Assembly: GCF_000720425.1 (NCBI RefSeq)
Contig: NZ_JOAJ01000016.1
Span: forward strand, 1-60,060
Direction of reading: 5' to 3'
Length of the DNA: 60,060 nucleotides
Origin: Nocardia rhamnosiphila NBRC 108938
GTDB taxonomy: Bacteria; Actinomycetota; Actinomycetes; Mycobacteriales; Mycobacteriaceae
Shown here: piece after piece, positions 26,295-37,976 of the stretch
Layout of the letters: each line of letters opens with the position of its first letter
How positions within the stretch are numbered: position 1 is the stretch's first letter
Made by a program: the position numbers and the translations under genes
The notes under the pieces: generated by a model
What the model was told of the DNA's origin: nothing
Databases searched by the model: none
Seen by the model: the letters and a program-made list of their open reading frames with translations, nothing else

Positions 26295-27098
26295 ATGGCG
26301 AGAGTCGGCGCAGGCGAGAACGGGCGGCACCCGGAGTCGGAGACACCACGCGAGAAGAACACCGGGCCGTGGGCCGCGGGCCCCGACAGCCCGCCGCTGT
26401 CCAGGGCCGTCGCACTGATGTGGGGGCTGGCGCCGGCCGGAACGCGGGGCCCCCGTCGGGGGCTGAGTTTGGAGCAGATCGTCGACGCCGCCATCGAACT
26501 CGTCGACGAAGAAGGATTCGACGCCCTGTCGATGAACAAGCTGGCCGAGCGGCTCGGCTTCACGGCGATGTCGCTGTACCGCTATGTGGACAGCAAGGCG
26601 ACGCTGCTCGAGGTCGCGTTGGACCGGGTGATCGGCCCGCCGCCGGAGATCCCGCCGAATACCCCGTGGCGCGAGGCGCTGGAACTGTGGGCGCGGGAGG
26701 AGTATCGGATCATCAGCCGGCACACCGGCTGGCTGCAAGTGCGCGTGAGCGCACCGCCACTGGGACCGAACAACATGGCCTGGCTGGAGACAGGCCTGGC
26801 CGCGCTGGGACAGACCCGGATACCCGAGGCGTTGAAGCTCCAGCTGGTGATGAACCTGTCGCTGTACATCATCGGCCGGGCCCGGCTGGCCGAGGAGATC
26901 AAAGCGGAAGAAGAAGGGTCCGAAGGTGATTGGGGGATCATCGACCGGCTGGACCCCGGCCGATTCCCCGCCCTCACCGCGGCCGTGCGGGCGCAGGCCT
27001 TCCAACAGGACGATCAGCAGTGGGCGACGCTGTTCTTCGACAACAGTCTGGCGCTGCTGCTCGACGGCTACGAGCGGCTGATCGCCTCCTACGAGTGA
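26295..27098 (+). CDS. TetR-family repressor with TetR_C-like ligand domain
   Basis: A 267-residue protein. After a 60-residue flexible, charged N-terminal tail comes the HTH (IVDAAIELVDEEG, then LSMNKLAERLGFTAMSLYRYVDSK) and a long helical domain resembling the C-terminal half of tetracycline-repressor-type proteins. The ATG at 26295 has a GGAAGGAAG ribosome binding site. It is divergent from the DrrAB-like exporter, with an operator-like region between, so it most likely induces export when it binds the drug. Confidence 0.9.
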   Translation: MARVGAGENGRHPESETPREKNTGPWAAGPDSPPLSRAVALMWGLAPAGTRGPRRGLSLEQIVDAAIELVDEEGFDALSMNKLAERLGFTAMSLYRYVDSKATLLEVALDRVIGPPPEIPPNTPWREALELWAREEYRIISRHTGWLQVRVSAPPLGPNNMAWLETGLAALGQTRIPEALKLQLVMNLSLYIIGRARLAEEIKAEEEGSEGDWGIIDRLDPGRFPALTAAVRAQAFQQDDQQWATLFFDNSLALLLDGYERLIASYE

Positions 27099-27125
27099 CC
27101 ACCCGGGCCGGGCCCGGGTGGTCAC
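27095..27125. terminator. Bidirectional terminator between TetR and bcp
   Basis: A perfect 14-base stem, GTGACCACCCGGGC / GCCCGGGTGGTCAC, with a CGG loop. It starts inside the TetR stop codon and ends 3 bases before the end of the convergent bcp gene, so it can serve both. Confidence 0.8.
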
Positions 27126-27128
27126 GGA

Positions 27129-27602
27129 TCAGACCGAGAGATCGCGACGCAGTTTGGCGACGTGCCCGGTCGCGCGCACGTTGTACTGCGCCACTTCGAT
27201 CTTCCCCTCGGCATCGACGAGGAAGGTCGAGCGGATGACGCCGGTCACCGTCTTGCCGTACATGGTTTTCTCGCCGAAGGCGCCCCATGCGGTGAGCACC
27301 GCGCGGTCGGGGTCGGACAGCAGCGGAAAGTTCAGCTTCTCGGCGTCCCGGAACTTGGCGAGCTTGGCCGGTTTGTCGGGGGAGATACCGATCACCTCGA
27401 GACCGGCGGAGTTCAGTTCGCCGAGACTGTCCCGGAAGTCGCAGGCCTGTTTCGTGCAGCCGGGGGTGCTCGCGGCGGGGTAGAAGTACACCACGACCTT
27501 GCGGCCGCGGTAGTCGGCGAGCGATACCTCGTTGCCATCGGCATCGGGGAGGGTGAAATCGGGTGCCGGGTCGCCGGGGGAGAGTCGCTGGTTGTCGGTC
27601 AC
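27129..27602 (-). CDS. bcp: Thioredoxin-dependent peroxiredoxin (Bcp/PrxQ)
   Basis: A 157-residue peroxiredoxin that reduces peroxides in the cytoplasm. The active site is STPGCTKQAC, with peroxidatic C49 and resolving C54 in the five-residue spacing of the atypical two-cysteine PrxQ class. The N-terminal GDPAPDFTLPDADG and the FRDAEKLNFPLLSD region are family-typical. The GTG start at 27602 has TACGGT 7 bases upstream (27615-27610), the leaderless arrangement. Confidence 0.95.
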   Translation of the reverse strand: MTDNQRLSPGDPAPDFTLPDADGNEVSLADYRGRKVVVYFYPAASTPGCTKQACDFRDSLGELNSAGLEVIGISPDKPAKLAKFRDAEKLNFPLLSDPDRAVLTAWGAFGEKTMYGKTVTGVIRSTFLVDAEGKIEVAQYNVRATGHVAKLRRDLSV

Positions 27603-27858
27603 CCTCGCTACCGTAATCGACCCGCGGGGTTCCCGGCCGCGTACTCGTCGCGGCGATCCGGCGAAACGCGGCGCGCCGCCCGGCCGTGTCCGGAGGACCG
27701 CGCACCGGGCGGATCGCGGGCGGGATGAACAACCGGCGAGTGTGATGGGCGCGGATACACTCGAGCCCGGGCCCCGGCCGATCCGCGGACGACAGCGGCC
27801 CAGGGGTGGAACATCGGCCGCCTACGAGCGCGGCAGACCAGTTACAGGAGGCGTGAAG
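27603..27858. other. Divergent intergenic region between bcp and the DUF3618 gene
   Basis: About 255 bases, GC-rich. It carries the bcp -10 at its left end and the AGGAGG ribosome binding site of the next gene (27846-27851). I see no other gene or repeat. Confidence 0.5.
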
Positions 27859-28080
27859 GTGGCAAAGGATACCGAGCGGATCGAGCAGGAGATCGAGGCC
27901 GCGCGGGAGCGGTTGGCCAGCACTCTCGACGAGATCGCCGTGCGGGCCGATCCGCAGCGGATCGCGGAGGGGACCAAGCAGCTGGCGCTGGCGAAGGTGA
28001 ACGAGCCGAAGGTGAAATACACCCTGATCGGTGTCGGCGCGCTGGTGGCCGGGGCACTGCTGTTCAAGATCCTGCGCTGA
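27859..28080 (+). CDS. DUF3618 small membrane-anchored protein
   Basis: A 73-residue protein of the DUF3618 family. It has an amphipathic, charged helix (RIEQEIEAARERLASTLDEIAVRADPQ, shown here in part) and a single C-terminal membrane segment (about residues 51-70). Homologues in actinobacteria often neighbour peroxiredoxin or holin-like genes; their function is unknown. AGGAGG at 27846-27851 decides the start: it is 7 bases before GTG 27859 but only 1 base before GTG 27853. The gene is divergent from bcp. Confidence 0.88.
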   Translation: MAKDTERIEQEIEAARERLASTLDEIAVRADPQRIAEGTKQLALAKVNEPKVKYTLIGVGALVAGALLFKILR

Positions 28081-28103
28081 TCCGGGTATCGGCCCGGAAT
28101 GCA

Positions 28104-28141
28104 GAACACCCGGTGACAGAAGCTTCTGTCACCGGGTGTTC
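28104..28141. terminator. 38-base perfect palindrome, bidirectional terminator
   Basis: Two 19-base arms, beginning GAACACCCGGTGACAGAAG, meet without a loop at an AAGCTT centre. It lies between the convergent DUF3618 and Excalibur genes (stop codons at 28080 and 28160), so it is best explained as a shared terminator. Confidence 0.82.
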
Positions 28142-28159
28142 GTGCGCAGTACCCGTGGT

Positions 28160-28471
28160 TCAGACGGTGGGGCAAGCGAACCCGTCGCCGTCGGGATCCA
28201 GGTGGGGACCGAAACCGGGCTCACCGCGGAAGATCGGCGCCCGGCCCGCGGCGCGTGCTTCGTCACAGTTCTTGAAGGCACCGCCGGCCGACCCGGTCTG
28301 CGTCAGCTGGGCCGACCCGGTCGCGCCCAGCACGGCGTCGGCCGCGGAGGAACCGGTGCCTGCCAGCGAGGGCAGCGGGAGTCCGATCGGGCCGGCGGCG
28401 CTCGCGGCGGGAGCGGCCAGAAGAGTCAGCCCCGCGGCGGCGGCGCTGACATAGAGCTGGCGTACGTTCAT
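28160..28471 (-). CDS. Exported Excalibur-domain protein
   Basis: A 103-residue secreted protein: signal peptide (residues 1-26, ending ASA), a Ser/Gly-rich linker, and a C-terminal Excalibur domain (FKNCDEARAAG, then GFGPHLDPDGDGFAC). The invariant cysteines and the DxDxDG calcium-binding loop are present. Excalibur domains are extracellular and calcium-binding; this one has no attached nuclease or other catalytic domain. ATG 28471 is preceded by an AGAGGAA site. Confidence 0.92.
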   Translation of the reverse strand: MNVRQLYVSAAAAGLTLLAAPAASAAGPIGLPLPSLAGTGSSAADAVLGATGSAQLTQTGSAGGAFKNCDEARAAGRAPIFRGEPGFGPHLDPDGDGFACPTV

Positions 28472-28785
28472 GAATTCCTCTATGTCTGCTGGGGAGTGGA
28501 TCTGCGTTCGACCAGAACGCGCGGCTTCCACTGTTGTGAGGGGCGGGTCGATTGTCAACTCGTATGGCCTGGATAAGACAGGGGAAAACGGACACCGGGT
28601 TGGGTACTCACCGGATGCTGTGGCGTACCGCGCCGCAGTGGCGAAGTTCTCGCGCCGTACGGGGAGGTTTCGCCGTGGACGACACACTGTGATAGGGATT
28701 CTGCTATGTCCGAGGCTCGTACTCCGCTGCTGTTACTCGACTCCTCCCGGGTCGGCCGGAGAAAGAGATAGGTCGGAGAAAGCAG
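28472..28785. promoter_or_regulatory. Divergent intergenic region (Excalibur / acyltransferase)
   Basis: About 314 bases. The reverse strand has TTGACA near 28555, a possible -35 for the Excalibur gene. The forward strand has GGAGAAAG at 28776, the ribosome binding site of the acyltransferase. No further gene is supported. Confidence 0.4.
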
Positions 28786-30906
28786 TTGTTGCGAATCAAG
28801 GACAGTGACGTCACCGGTGGCCCGTCCGCGCCACCTCCCGCCGCCGCGGCCCGCCCCGCCGATTACCGGCTGGATCTGGACGGCCTGCGCGGGATAGCGA
28901 TCGCCCTGGTCGTCGCGTTCCACGTGTGGTACGGCAAGGTCTCCGGCGGAGTCGATATCTTCCTGGTCCTCTCGGGCTTCTTCTACACCGGCATGCTGCT
29001 GCGCCAGGTGGAACGGACCGGCGCGGTGGGACTGCGGCAGACGGCGGTGCGTACCGCGCGCCGGCTGCTCCCCGCCCTGATGGTGGTGCTGGCCTTGGTG
29101 GCGGTCGTCACGGTGCTGTACCGGCCGTACTCCACCTGGGGCAATATGTCCGGTCAGACCATCGCCACCGCCTTCTACTACCAGAACTGGTATCTGGCGC
29201 AGGCCTCCGAAAGCTATCTGGCCGCAGACCCCTCGGTCAGCCCGCTGCAGCACATGTGGTCGATGGCGGTACAGGGCCAGTTCTATCTCGCCATCGCGGT
29301 GCTGCTGGCGGTGATCGGCTGGGTGTGCGTACGGCTGGGCCGGGCCTCGGCGGTGCGCCCGACGATCGCGGTGCTGGCGCTGGTGCTCGGTACCGGCTCC
29401 TTCGTCTACGCCGCCGTATGGATGACCAGGTCGCAGGAATGGACCTACTACGACAGCGGCGCCCGGGCCTGGGAGCTGCTGACCGGTGCGCTGCTGGCGG
29501 CCGTGCTGCCCTGGGTGCGGATCGCCGGAGGCCGGGCCGCGCGCGTGCTGCTGACGCTCGTCGCCGCCGCCGGACTCACAGCGGTTCTCGTCTGCGGGGT
29601 GCTCTTCGACGGCGCCCGCCAGTTCCCGGGGCCGGCCGCGCTGTTCCCGGTGGGCGCGGCGGTGGCGCTGATCGTCGCCGGTGTCCGTACCGAGAGCGGC
29701 TGGCGGTCGGTCGTCTCCCGGCTGCTCGCCTCCCGCCCGATGGTCGAACTGGGTTCGATCGCCTATTCGTTGTACCTGTGGCATTGGCCGCTGCTCATCT
29801 ATTACCTGGTACAGACCGGGAAACCGCATGCCGGTCTCGGCGGTGGTCTGCTGGTCATCTCGGCGTCGCTGGTGCTGGCGGTGCTGACCAACAAATTCGT
29901 CGAGGAGCCGCTGCGGTTGCGTTCCGGGCGGACCACGGTGACCCCGGTCTGGCAGCGTCGTATCCCCGCCGTGGCGGTGAGTCTGGTGGGCGCGCTCGTC
30001 CTCGGCTCCTGTATCTCGTGGCAGGTGGTGATGGCCCGCACACCCTCCGAACCGGTGGAAGCGCTACCGGTGAACGAGTACCCGGGTGCGGAGGCGCTGT
30101 TCGCCGGGGCGGCGGTCCCGGTGGCGAAACTGCGGCCGTCCATCCTGGAGGCGTCCAACGATCTGCCGGCACCCACCCGTGACGGCTGCATCTCCGACTG
30201 GTTCAACAAAGAGGTCGTGGCCTGTACCTACGGCGACCCCAACGGGTCGCGCACCATCGCCATGGTCGGTAACTCGCACGCCGAGCACTGGATGCCCGCC
30301 ATGGACGCGTTGGCCCAGGTGCACGACATCAAGGTCGTCGTCTATCTGAAGATGGGTTGTTCGCTGAACATCCGCGACGACGCCCAGTACCGCGGCCTGG
30401 ACATCTCCGATTGCCGCGACTGGTCCCGGCAGGTGATCGATCTGCTCGCGTCCGACCCGCCGGATTGGGTGTTCACCACCGCCACCGCGCCCATCTGGCC
30501 CAGCGGCGGCGATGTGGTCCCGGCCGAGTACCTGGATGTGTGGGCGGCGCTGGCCGAACGCCATCTGAACGTGCTCGCCATCCGCGATACCCCGTGGCTG
30601 CGCAGCCCGACCGGTATCCGCTACAGCGCTGTGGACTGCCTGGCCGCCGGGGGTGACAGCGCCACCTGCGGTATGCAGCGTGCGACCGCGCTGGCACCGG
30701 TCAACCCGGCACTGGTGCATGCCGCGGCGTTCCCGAATATGCGGCTGCTGGATCTCACCGATTCGGTGTGCGGACCCGAGATCTGCCGGGTGGTCGAGGG
30801 CAATGTGCTCGTCTACCACGACGAGCACCATCTCAGCGCGAGTTATGCCCGGACCCTGGCTCCGGAGTTGGAGCGGCAGATCGGGACGGCCACCGGCTGG
30901 TGGTGA
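28786..30906 (+). CDS. Membrane acyltransferase (AT3 family) with C-terminal SGNH domain
   Basis: A 706-residue OafA/YrhL-type protein for O-acylation of a cell-envelope glycan or glycolipid. The N-terminal part has about ten or eleven membrane segments with the AT3 start RLDLDGLRGIAI and catalytic H46 (AFHVW). The last 270 residues form an extracytoplasmic SGNH hydrolase-like domain with GNSH (S497) and DEHH (D679, H682). AT3 passes acyl groups across the membrane and the SGNH domain places them on the acceptor. The start is TTG 28786, 5 bases after GGAGAAAG; TTG 28789 is equally possible. The acceptor is unknown. Confidence 0.93.
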   Translation: MLRIKDSDVTGGPSAPPPAAAARPADYRLDLDGLRGIAIALVVAFHVWYGKVSGGVDIFLVLSGFFYTGMLLRQVERTGAVGLRQTAVRTARRLLPALMVVLALVAVVTVLYRPYSTWGNMSGQTIATAFYYQNWYLAQASESYLAADPSVSPLQHMWSMAVQGQFYLAIAVLLAVIGWVCVRLGRASAVRPTIAVLALVLGTGSFVYAAVWMTRSQEWTYYDSGARAWELLTGALLAAVLPWVRIAGGRAARVLLTLVAAAGLTAVLVCGVLFDGARQFPGPAALFPVGAAVALIVAGVRTESGWRSVVSRLLASRPMVELGSIAYSLYLWHWPLLIYYLVQTGKPHAGLGGGLLVISASLVLAVLTNKFVEEPLRLRSGRTTVTPVWQRRIPAVAVSLVGALVLGSCISWQVVMARTPSEPVEALPVNEYPGAEALFAGAAVPVAKLRPSILEASNDLPAPTRDGCISDWFNKEVVACTYGDPNGSRTIAMVGNSHAEHWMPAMDALAQVHDIKVVVYLKMGCSLNIRDDAQYRGLDISDCRDWSRQVIDLLASDPPDWVFTTATAPIWPSGGDVVPAEYLDVWAALAERHLNVLAIRDTPWLRSPTGIRYSAVDCLAAGGDSATCGMQRATALAPVNPALVHAAAFPNMRLLDLTDSVCGPEICRVVEGNVLVYHDEHHLSASYARTLAPELERQIGTATGWW

Positions 30907-31005
30907 GACCCGGGCGCCGGTGCACTGCTCCCATCGGCTCGTCCGGCACGTGGCCCACGTGACCTGCACGGTCGCGTGGGCCGCGGCGTCTGCGCGGGGC
31001 GGTGA

Positions 31006-31458
31006 TCACCAGGGGGTGACCGGTGGCTTCACCCAGAGCAGCTTCTCGTCGGTATGGTGCCGCGCGGCCGCCGGATGGCCGGGATGCCGCGCCGCCCAGG
31101 CGGCCTTCTCGTCCAGCAGACGCGCCACCGAACGCCAGGTCTCCTCGGTGCCGGGTGGGTTGGTGTCCGCCGCCCGGGCGAGCTTGCGCCGCACCGCGGC
31201 GGAGATGCCGAGCAGTTCGGACCCCGAGATGTCCCGGTCCCACAGATAGCCGGCCAGCTGCCGCGCTTTGGCGGCCCGGCCGGCCTCCGCGGCCGGGGAA
31301 TGCGCGTAATCGGCCATGAGCAAGTGTAGAAGGTCCGCGGAATCCGGTTCCTGGAGAACGGTTTCGCCTCCGCCTCCGACCGCCCGCGGCGGGGCCGGGG
31401 CCCGAGACGGAAATGCGCGATGCCGCCCGGATCGGACGGCATCGCGCACCCACCTCAT
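31006..31458 (-). CDS. Hypothetical protein, helical
   Basis: A 150-residue protein from the ATG at 31458. The first 40 residues are basic and Pro-rich; the rest is predicted helical (ADLLHLLMADYAHS, then AAKARQLAGYLWDR, RRKLARAADTNPPGTEE and RSVARLLDEKAAWAARH). I know no family. The coding pattern (high third-position GC, no rare codons) supports a real gene. The open frame extends upstream to 31710 without a good start. It is convergent with the acyltransferase gene. Confidence 0.55.
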   Translation of the reverse strand: MRWVRDAVRSGRHRAFPSRAPAPPRAVGGGGETVLQEPDSADLLHLLMADYAHSPAAEAGRAAKARQLAGYLWDRDISGSELLGISAAVRRKLARAADTNPPGTEETWRSVARLLDEKAAWAARHPGHPAAARHHTDEKLLWVKPPVTPW

Positions 31459-31767
31459 TGTGGTTCCCGCCGATTCGGCGGGTCGCCGCGACCGTGCGTC
31501 GTTGCGCGGTGCGGGCGATCTGCGGGGGTAGCGGCCGTGGCCTGGGACAACGTTGTCCCGGGCCGGAATGTCCGGGACCCTCACCGTGGTCCCGTCATCC
31601 GGGGATCCGCCGCGGCCGGCGCTCCGTTGCGCCACCCCGCCGATCATGGAATTTTTCTCCGGGTCCGTACCGGACCCGTTCACCTCACCGTTGCTGCGGC
31701 GGGTGTACATCCGTGGCCGGGATCACGAGGGCCTCGTCCCCGCCCCGCCGGAGGCGGGACGGACAAC

Positions 31768-32406
31768 TCAGTACGCGCTGTTGACGTTGTCCATGGAGCC
31801 GTACCGGTGGGCGGCGTAGTTGCAGGCCGCCGCGATGTTGGAGACCGGGTTCCATACGTCGAACGGGGTGCCGGGCACGTGGTACGCGGCGAAGGTGGGG
31901 TCGATCACCTGGAGCAGGCCCTTGGAGGGGATGCCCATCATGGCGTTGGAGTCCCACAGGTTGATGGCGCCCGGGTCGCCCGAGGACTCCCGCAGGATGT
32001 TGCGCTTGATGCCGTCGAAGCTGCCGGGGATGCCGTTCGCGGCCATGATGTCCATGGCTTCCTGGATCCAGCCGTCCAGGTTGTTGGGGTAGACCGGGGC
32101 GGGTGCCGGCGCGGGTGCCGCTTCGGGAGCGGGGGCCGGAGCCGGGGCGGCCAGCGCTTCGGGGGCGGGCGCCGGAGCCGGGATGATCTCGGCCTTGGCG
32201 GCGGGCGCGGCGATAGCGGTCGCTTCGGTGGTCACGGGGGCGGGCGCCTGCTCGGCGACCATGGCAACCCGGCTGGGGGAGCTGTCGTCGGCCATGGAGA
32301 CCGCGGAGGAGGCGGTGACGGCGACGATGCCGGCCGTGGCGAGGGCGAAGCCGAAGGCTTCACGCTTGGTACGACGGCGCAGGCTGGTGAAACTGTGGGA
32401 AGGCAT
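31768..32406 (-). CDS. Exported SLT-type lytic transglycosylase
   Basis: A 212-residue exported protein. The signal peptide (RRRTKREAFGF, then a hydrophobic stretch ending about residue 36) is followed by a Pro/Ala repeat linker of about 60 residues (APAPAPEA units) and an SLT goose-lysozyme-like domain. That domain carries catalytic E140 (LRESSGDPGAIN) and the GLLQVIDPTF and NYAAHRYGS elements. It would cleave peptidoglycan during growth or division, and the linker would let it span the wall. The ATG is at 32406. A long upstream region suggests complex regulation. Confidence 0.9.
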   Translation of the reverse strand: MPSHSFTSLRRRTKREAFGFALATAGIVAVTASSAVSMADDSSPSRVAMVAEQAPAPVTTEATAIAAPAAKAEIIPAPAPAPEALAAPAPAPAPEAAPAPAPAPVYPNNLDGWIQEAMDIMAANGIPGSFDGIKRNILRESSGDPGAINLWDSNAMMGIPSKGLLQVIDPTFAAYHVPGTPFDVWNPVSNIAAACNYAAHRYGSMDNVNSAY

Positions 32407-35180
<2,774 letters not shown>

Positions 35181-35263
35181 GGGCCACTCGATAATCGCTT
35201 TTCCGGCCCGGAGCGGCGCGGTAGGCTGGCGGCCTTTGTGTCCGCGCGAAGTAGGGGGTGACC

Positions 35264-36091
35264 GTGTCGGCCACTGCGGTCGATCTCCGGGGCACGGCCG
35301 GTGTCTACCGGCGGCTCCTGGTAGCCGGGTTCCGCCGGCAATGGCGGTACAAGCTGGCCATGTTCGGTGGGTTGTTCACCAACTGTGTATTCGGTTTCGT
35401 CCGCGCGTCGGTGATGGTCGCCGCGATCGACGCCACCGGTGGGTTCGGCGGATACGACGCGGGCAGTATCGGTGCCTACGTCTGGATCTCCCAGGGGCTG
35501 CTCGGCGCGCTGCAGTTCATGGCCGCCGAACTGGAACTGGCCGAACGGATCCGCACCGGTGATATCGCGATCGATTTCCTGCGGCCGGTCGATGTGCAAC
35601 TGGGTAATCTCGCCGCCGATCTCGGCCGGGCACTGTGCACATTGCTCCCGCGCGGGATACCGAGCCTGCTGGTCGGTGCGCTGACCTTCGGGGTGGTGTT
35701 CCCCAGCACTCCCGAGTCCTATCTACTCGGGCTGCTCAGTATCGTTTTCGCCACGGCCCTTTCGTTCCTGTCCCTGTTCGTGCTCACCACCGCCGGATTC
35801 TGGGTCGTGGAGACCCGGGGGCTGCGGACGCTCTATCAGGTCGGCGGCCCGTTCCTCGCCGGCCTGTTCGTCCCGGTGCACGTCTTCCCGGACTGGCTGC
35901 GCAGTATCGCCGAGTGCACGCCGTTCCCGTCGATGCTGCAAGTTCCGGTGGATGTGCTGTCCGGCCGGGTCGCGGGCTGGGACGCGGCGCAGCTGGTGGG
36001 CACGCAGCTCTGCTGGCTACTGGTCGTCCTGGCGGCGGGCCGGATCCTGCTGGCCGCGGGCCGGCGGAAACTGGAGGTGCAGGGTGGTTGA
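35264..36091 (+). CDS. ABC-2 type exporter permease, first subunit
   Basis: A 275-residue protein with six hydrophobic segments, of the ABC2_membrane_6 kind (formerly DUF990), with an RTGDIAIDFLRPVDVQ loop typical of these. AGGGGG at 35252-35257 places the start at GTG 35264 rather than GTG 35258, which it abuts. A TAGGCT -10 box (35222-35227) gives a leader of about 29 bases. It is the first gene of a three-gene exporter operon with the next permease (8-base overlap) and the ATPase. The substrate is unknown; relatives export antibiotics or envelope components. Confidence 0.87.
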   Translation: MSATAVDLRGTAGVYRRLLVAGFRRQWRYKLAMFGGLFTNCVFGFVRASVMVAAIDATGGFGGYDAGSIGAYVWISQGLLGALQFMAAELELAERIRTGDIAIDFLRPVDVQLGNLAADLGRALCTLLPRGIPSLLVGALTFGVVFPSTPESYLLGLLSIVFATALSFLSLFVLTTAGFWVVETRGLRTLYQVGGPFLAGLFVPVHVFPDWLRSIAECTPFPSMLQVPVDVLSGRVAGWDAAQLVGTQLCWLLVVLAAGRILLAAGRRKLEVQGG

Positions 36092-36932
36092 GACCGCCGT
36101 GCGTCCGCCGGCGAGCCGGCGCGTTCCCGCCGGCGACCGATTCGCACCCTATGCGGCGGTGCTGCGTTCCCGGATCCGCGCGCAGCGCACCTACCGGCTG
36201 TCCTTCGCCAGCGATATGGCGGGGGCGACCATGGTCGGGCTGGCCGAATTCGCCGAGGTATGGGTGATCTTCCATCAGGCGAAGGTGCTGGGCGGGCTGG
36301 ACCTGGACGCCGCGCTGCTCCTGTTCGGTCTGAGCAATCTGGCCTTCGCGCTGGCCCAGCTGGTGTTCGGGCACCTGGACAAACTGCCGAATCTCATCCG
36401 CCTCGGGCAGCTCGATATCTACCATCTGCGCCCGCAGCCGGTACTGCTGCAATTGATCACCAGCGATTTCTCCCTGCGCCGTCTGGCCCGGGCCACGGTC
36501 GCGCTGGTGGTGCTGACCGTCGGACTGGTACGCAACGAGATCGATTGGTCGGCCGGGTCCGTGGCGCTGATCGCGCTGACGGTCGTGAGCGGCACCGTCC
36601 TGTTCGGCGGTCTGTTCGTGGTGGCCGCGGGTTGCCAGTTCTTCCTCATCGACGGGGCGGAAATGACCAACAGTTTCACCTACGGTGGATCCTTCGCGGC
36701 GACGCAACCCGCGTCTATCTTCCCCACACCGTTGAAATTGCTGTTCTGCGTCGCGATACCGGTGGCGTTCACCGCCTACCTCCCGACGCTGGCACTACTG
36801 GATCTTCCCGGCCCCGCCGGGATGCCGTCCTGGCTCGCCTGGTGTGCACCGCTCGCGGCGGCGTGGGTGTGGGTGCTGGCGTGGGTGATGTGGCGGATCG
36901 GGACGAGGCACTATCAGAGCGGCGGTGGCTGA
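36084..36932 (+). CDS. ABC-2 type exporter permease, second subunit
   Basis: A 282-residue membrane protein with about six segments and the matching loop IRLGQLDIYHLRPQPVLLQ. It pairs with the first permease as a heterodimer. It starts at GTG 36084, inside the end of the first permease, with GGAGG 6 bases upstream (36073-36077), so it is translationally coupled. Its stop lies 2 bases before the probable ATPase start. Confidence 0.88.
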   Translation: MVETAVRPPASRRVPAGDRFAPYAAVLRSRIRAQRTYRLSFASDMAGATMVGLAEFAEVWVIFHQAKVLGGLDLDAALLLFGLSNLAFALAQLVFGHLDKLPNLIRLGQLDIYHLRPQPVLLQLITSDFSLRRLARATVALVVLTVGLVRNEIDWSAGSVALIALTVVSGTVLFGGLFVVAAGCQFFLIDGAEMTNSFTYGGSFAATQPASIFPTPLKLLFCVAIPVAFTAYLPTLALLDLPGPAGMPSWLAWCAPLAAAWVWVLAWVMWRIGTRHYQSGGG

Positions 36933-36934
36933 GA

Positions 36935-37921
36935 TTGGGATACGACGGTACAAATGACGATACGATCATTGAGGTCGACCGGCTGACCAGGTGTTTCACC
37001 CGCCGGACCGGAAAGGGTCTGCGGTCGCGGCGCGAGGTGGTCACCGCGGTCGACGCCATGACCTTCCGGGTCGAGCGCGGCGCGGCGGTCGGCTATATCG
37101 GCGCCAATGGCGCCGGGAAGTCGACCACGATCAAAATGCTCACCGGCATCCTGGTGCCGACCTCCGGTTCGGTGCGCACCTGCGGTCTGGAACCCATCCG
37201 GCAGCGCCGGGAGCTGGCGAGCCGGATCGGCGTCGTCTTCGGGCAGCGTTCCCAGCTGTGGTGGGATCTGCCGCTGCGGGAATCGTTCACGATCCTGGCG
37301 GCGATCCATCGGCTCGACCCCGCGGCCGGGCGGGCGCGCACCGCGGAACTGGTCGACCAGCTGGAAATGGCCGATACGCTCGACACGCCGGTCCGGCAGT
37401 TGTCGCTGGGACAGCGGATGCGCGCCGAGGTGGCGGCGGCGCTGCTGCACTGCCCGGAGTTGATCATTCTCGACGAGCCCACCATCGGCTTGGATGTGCT
37501 CTCCAAACAGCGCCTGCGCGAATTCCTGCGGGCCGAACGCGCCGAACACGGCACCACCCTTGTGCTGACCACCCACGATATGGGCGATATCGAGCGCCTC
37601 TGCGACCGGGTGCTGGTGGTGGATCACGGACGATTGGCCTACGACGGCTCGTTGCCCGGTCTCGGGGCGACGGTGGGCGCGCAGCGGGTGCTGGTCGTCG
37701 ACCTCGCCGCGCCCGCGCCGGCCCTCGACGGCCTCGCGGGTGCCGAACTGGTCTCGGTCGAGGCGGAGGGTATGCGGCAGCGGCTCGCCTTCGACGCCGA
37801 GACGACCACTGCCGCGCAGCTGCTGGCCGAGGTGTCGGCCCGGGCCGAGGTGCGCGACCTCTCGATCGAGGAGCCCGATATCGAGGACATCGTGCGGCGG
37901 CTCTACGAAACCGCCCGCTGA
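36935..37921 (+). CDS. ABC exporter ATPase
   Basis: A 328-residue ATPase for the two permeases. Walker A is GANGAGKSTT, the signature is LSLGQRMRAE, Walker B is LIILDEPTIGLD, and the switch is TTHD. The QRSQLWWDLPLRESF segment in the helical domain is typical of ATPases that work with ABC2_membrane_6 permeases. No ATG or GTG fits; the best start is TTG 36935, 2 bases after the previous stop, which agrees with translational coupling. An ATG at 36954 is in another frame. Confidence 0.9.
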   Translation: MGYDGTNDDTIIEVDRLTRCFTRRTGKGLRSRREVVTAVDAMTFRVERGAAVGYIGANGAGKSTTIKMLTGILVPTSGSVRTCGLEPIRQRRELASRIGVVFGQRSQLWWDLPLRESFTILAAIHRLDPAAGRARTAELVDQLEMADTLDTPVRQLSLGQRMRAEVAAALLHCPELIILDEPTIGLDVLSKQRLREFLRAERAEHGTTLVLTTHDMGDIERLCDRVLVVDHGRLAYDGSLPGLGATVGAQRVLVVDLAAPAPALDGLAGAELVSVEAEGMRQRLAFDAETTTAAQLLAEVSARAEVRDLSIEEPDIEDIVRRLYETAR

Positions 37922-37929
37922 AAAGCGAG

Positions 37930-37956
37930 GTGCCGGGCCCCGACGGGGCCCGGCAC
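37930..37956. terminator. Bidirectional terminator between ABC exporter and L,D-transpeptidase
   Basis: A 12-base perfect stem, GTGCCGGGCCCC / GGGGCCCGGCAC, with a GAC loop, between the convergent stop codons at 37921 and 37977. Confidence 0.8.
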
Positions 37957-37976
37957 CGGCTCGTCACCTACGAGCG

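Noticed and set aside
26088..27125. A long N-terminal extension of the DrrA-like ATPase (662 codons in total)
   Set aside because: The extra part is antisense to the TetR gene and has no ABC or other domain. A good start lies at 26087.
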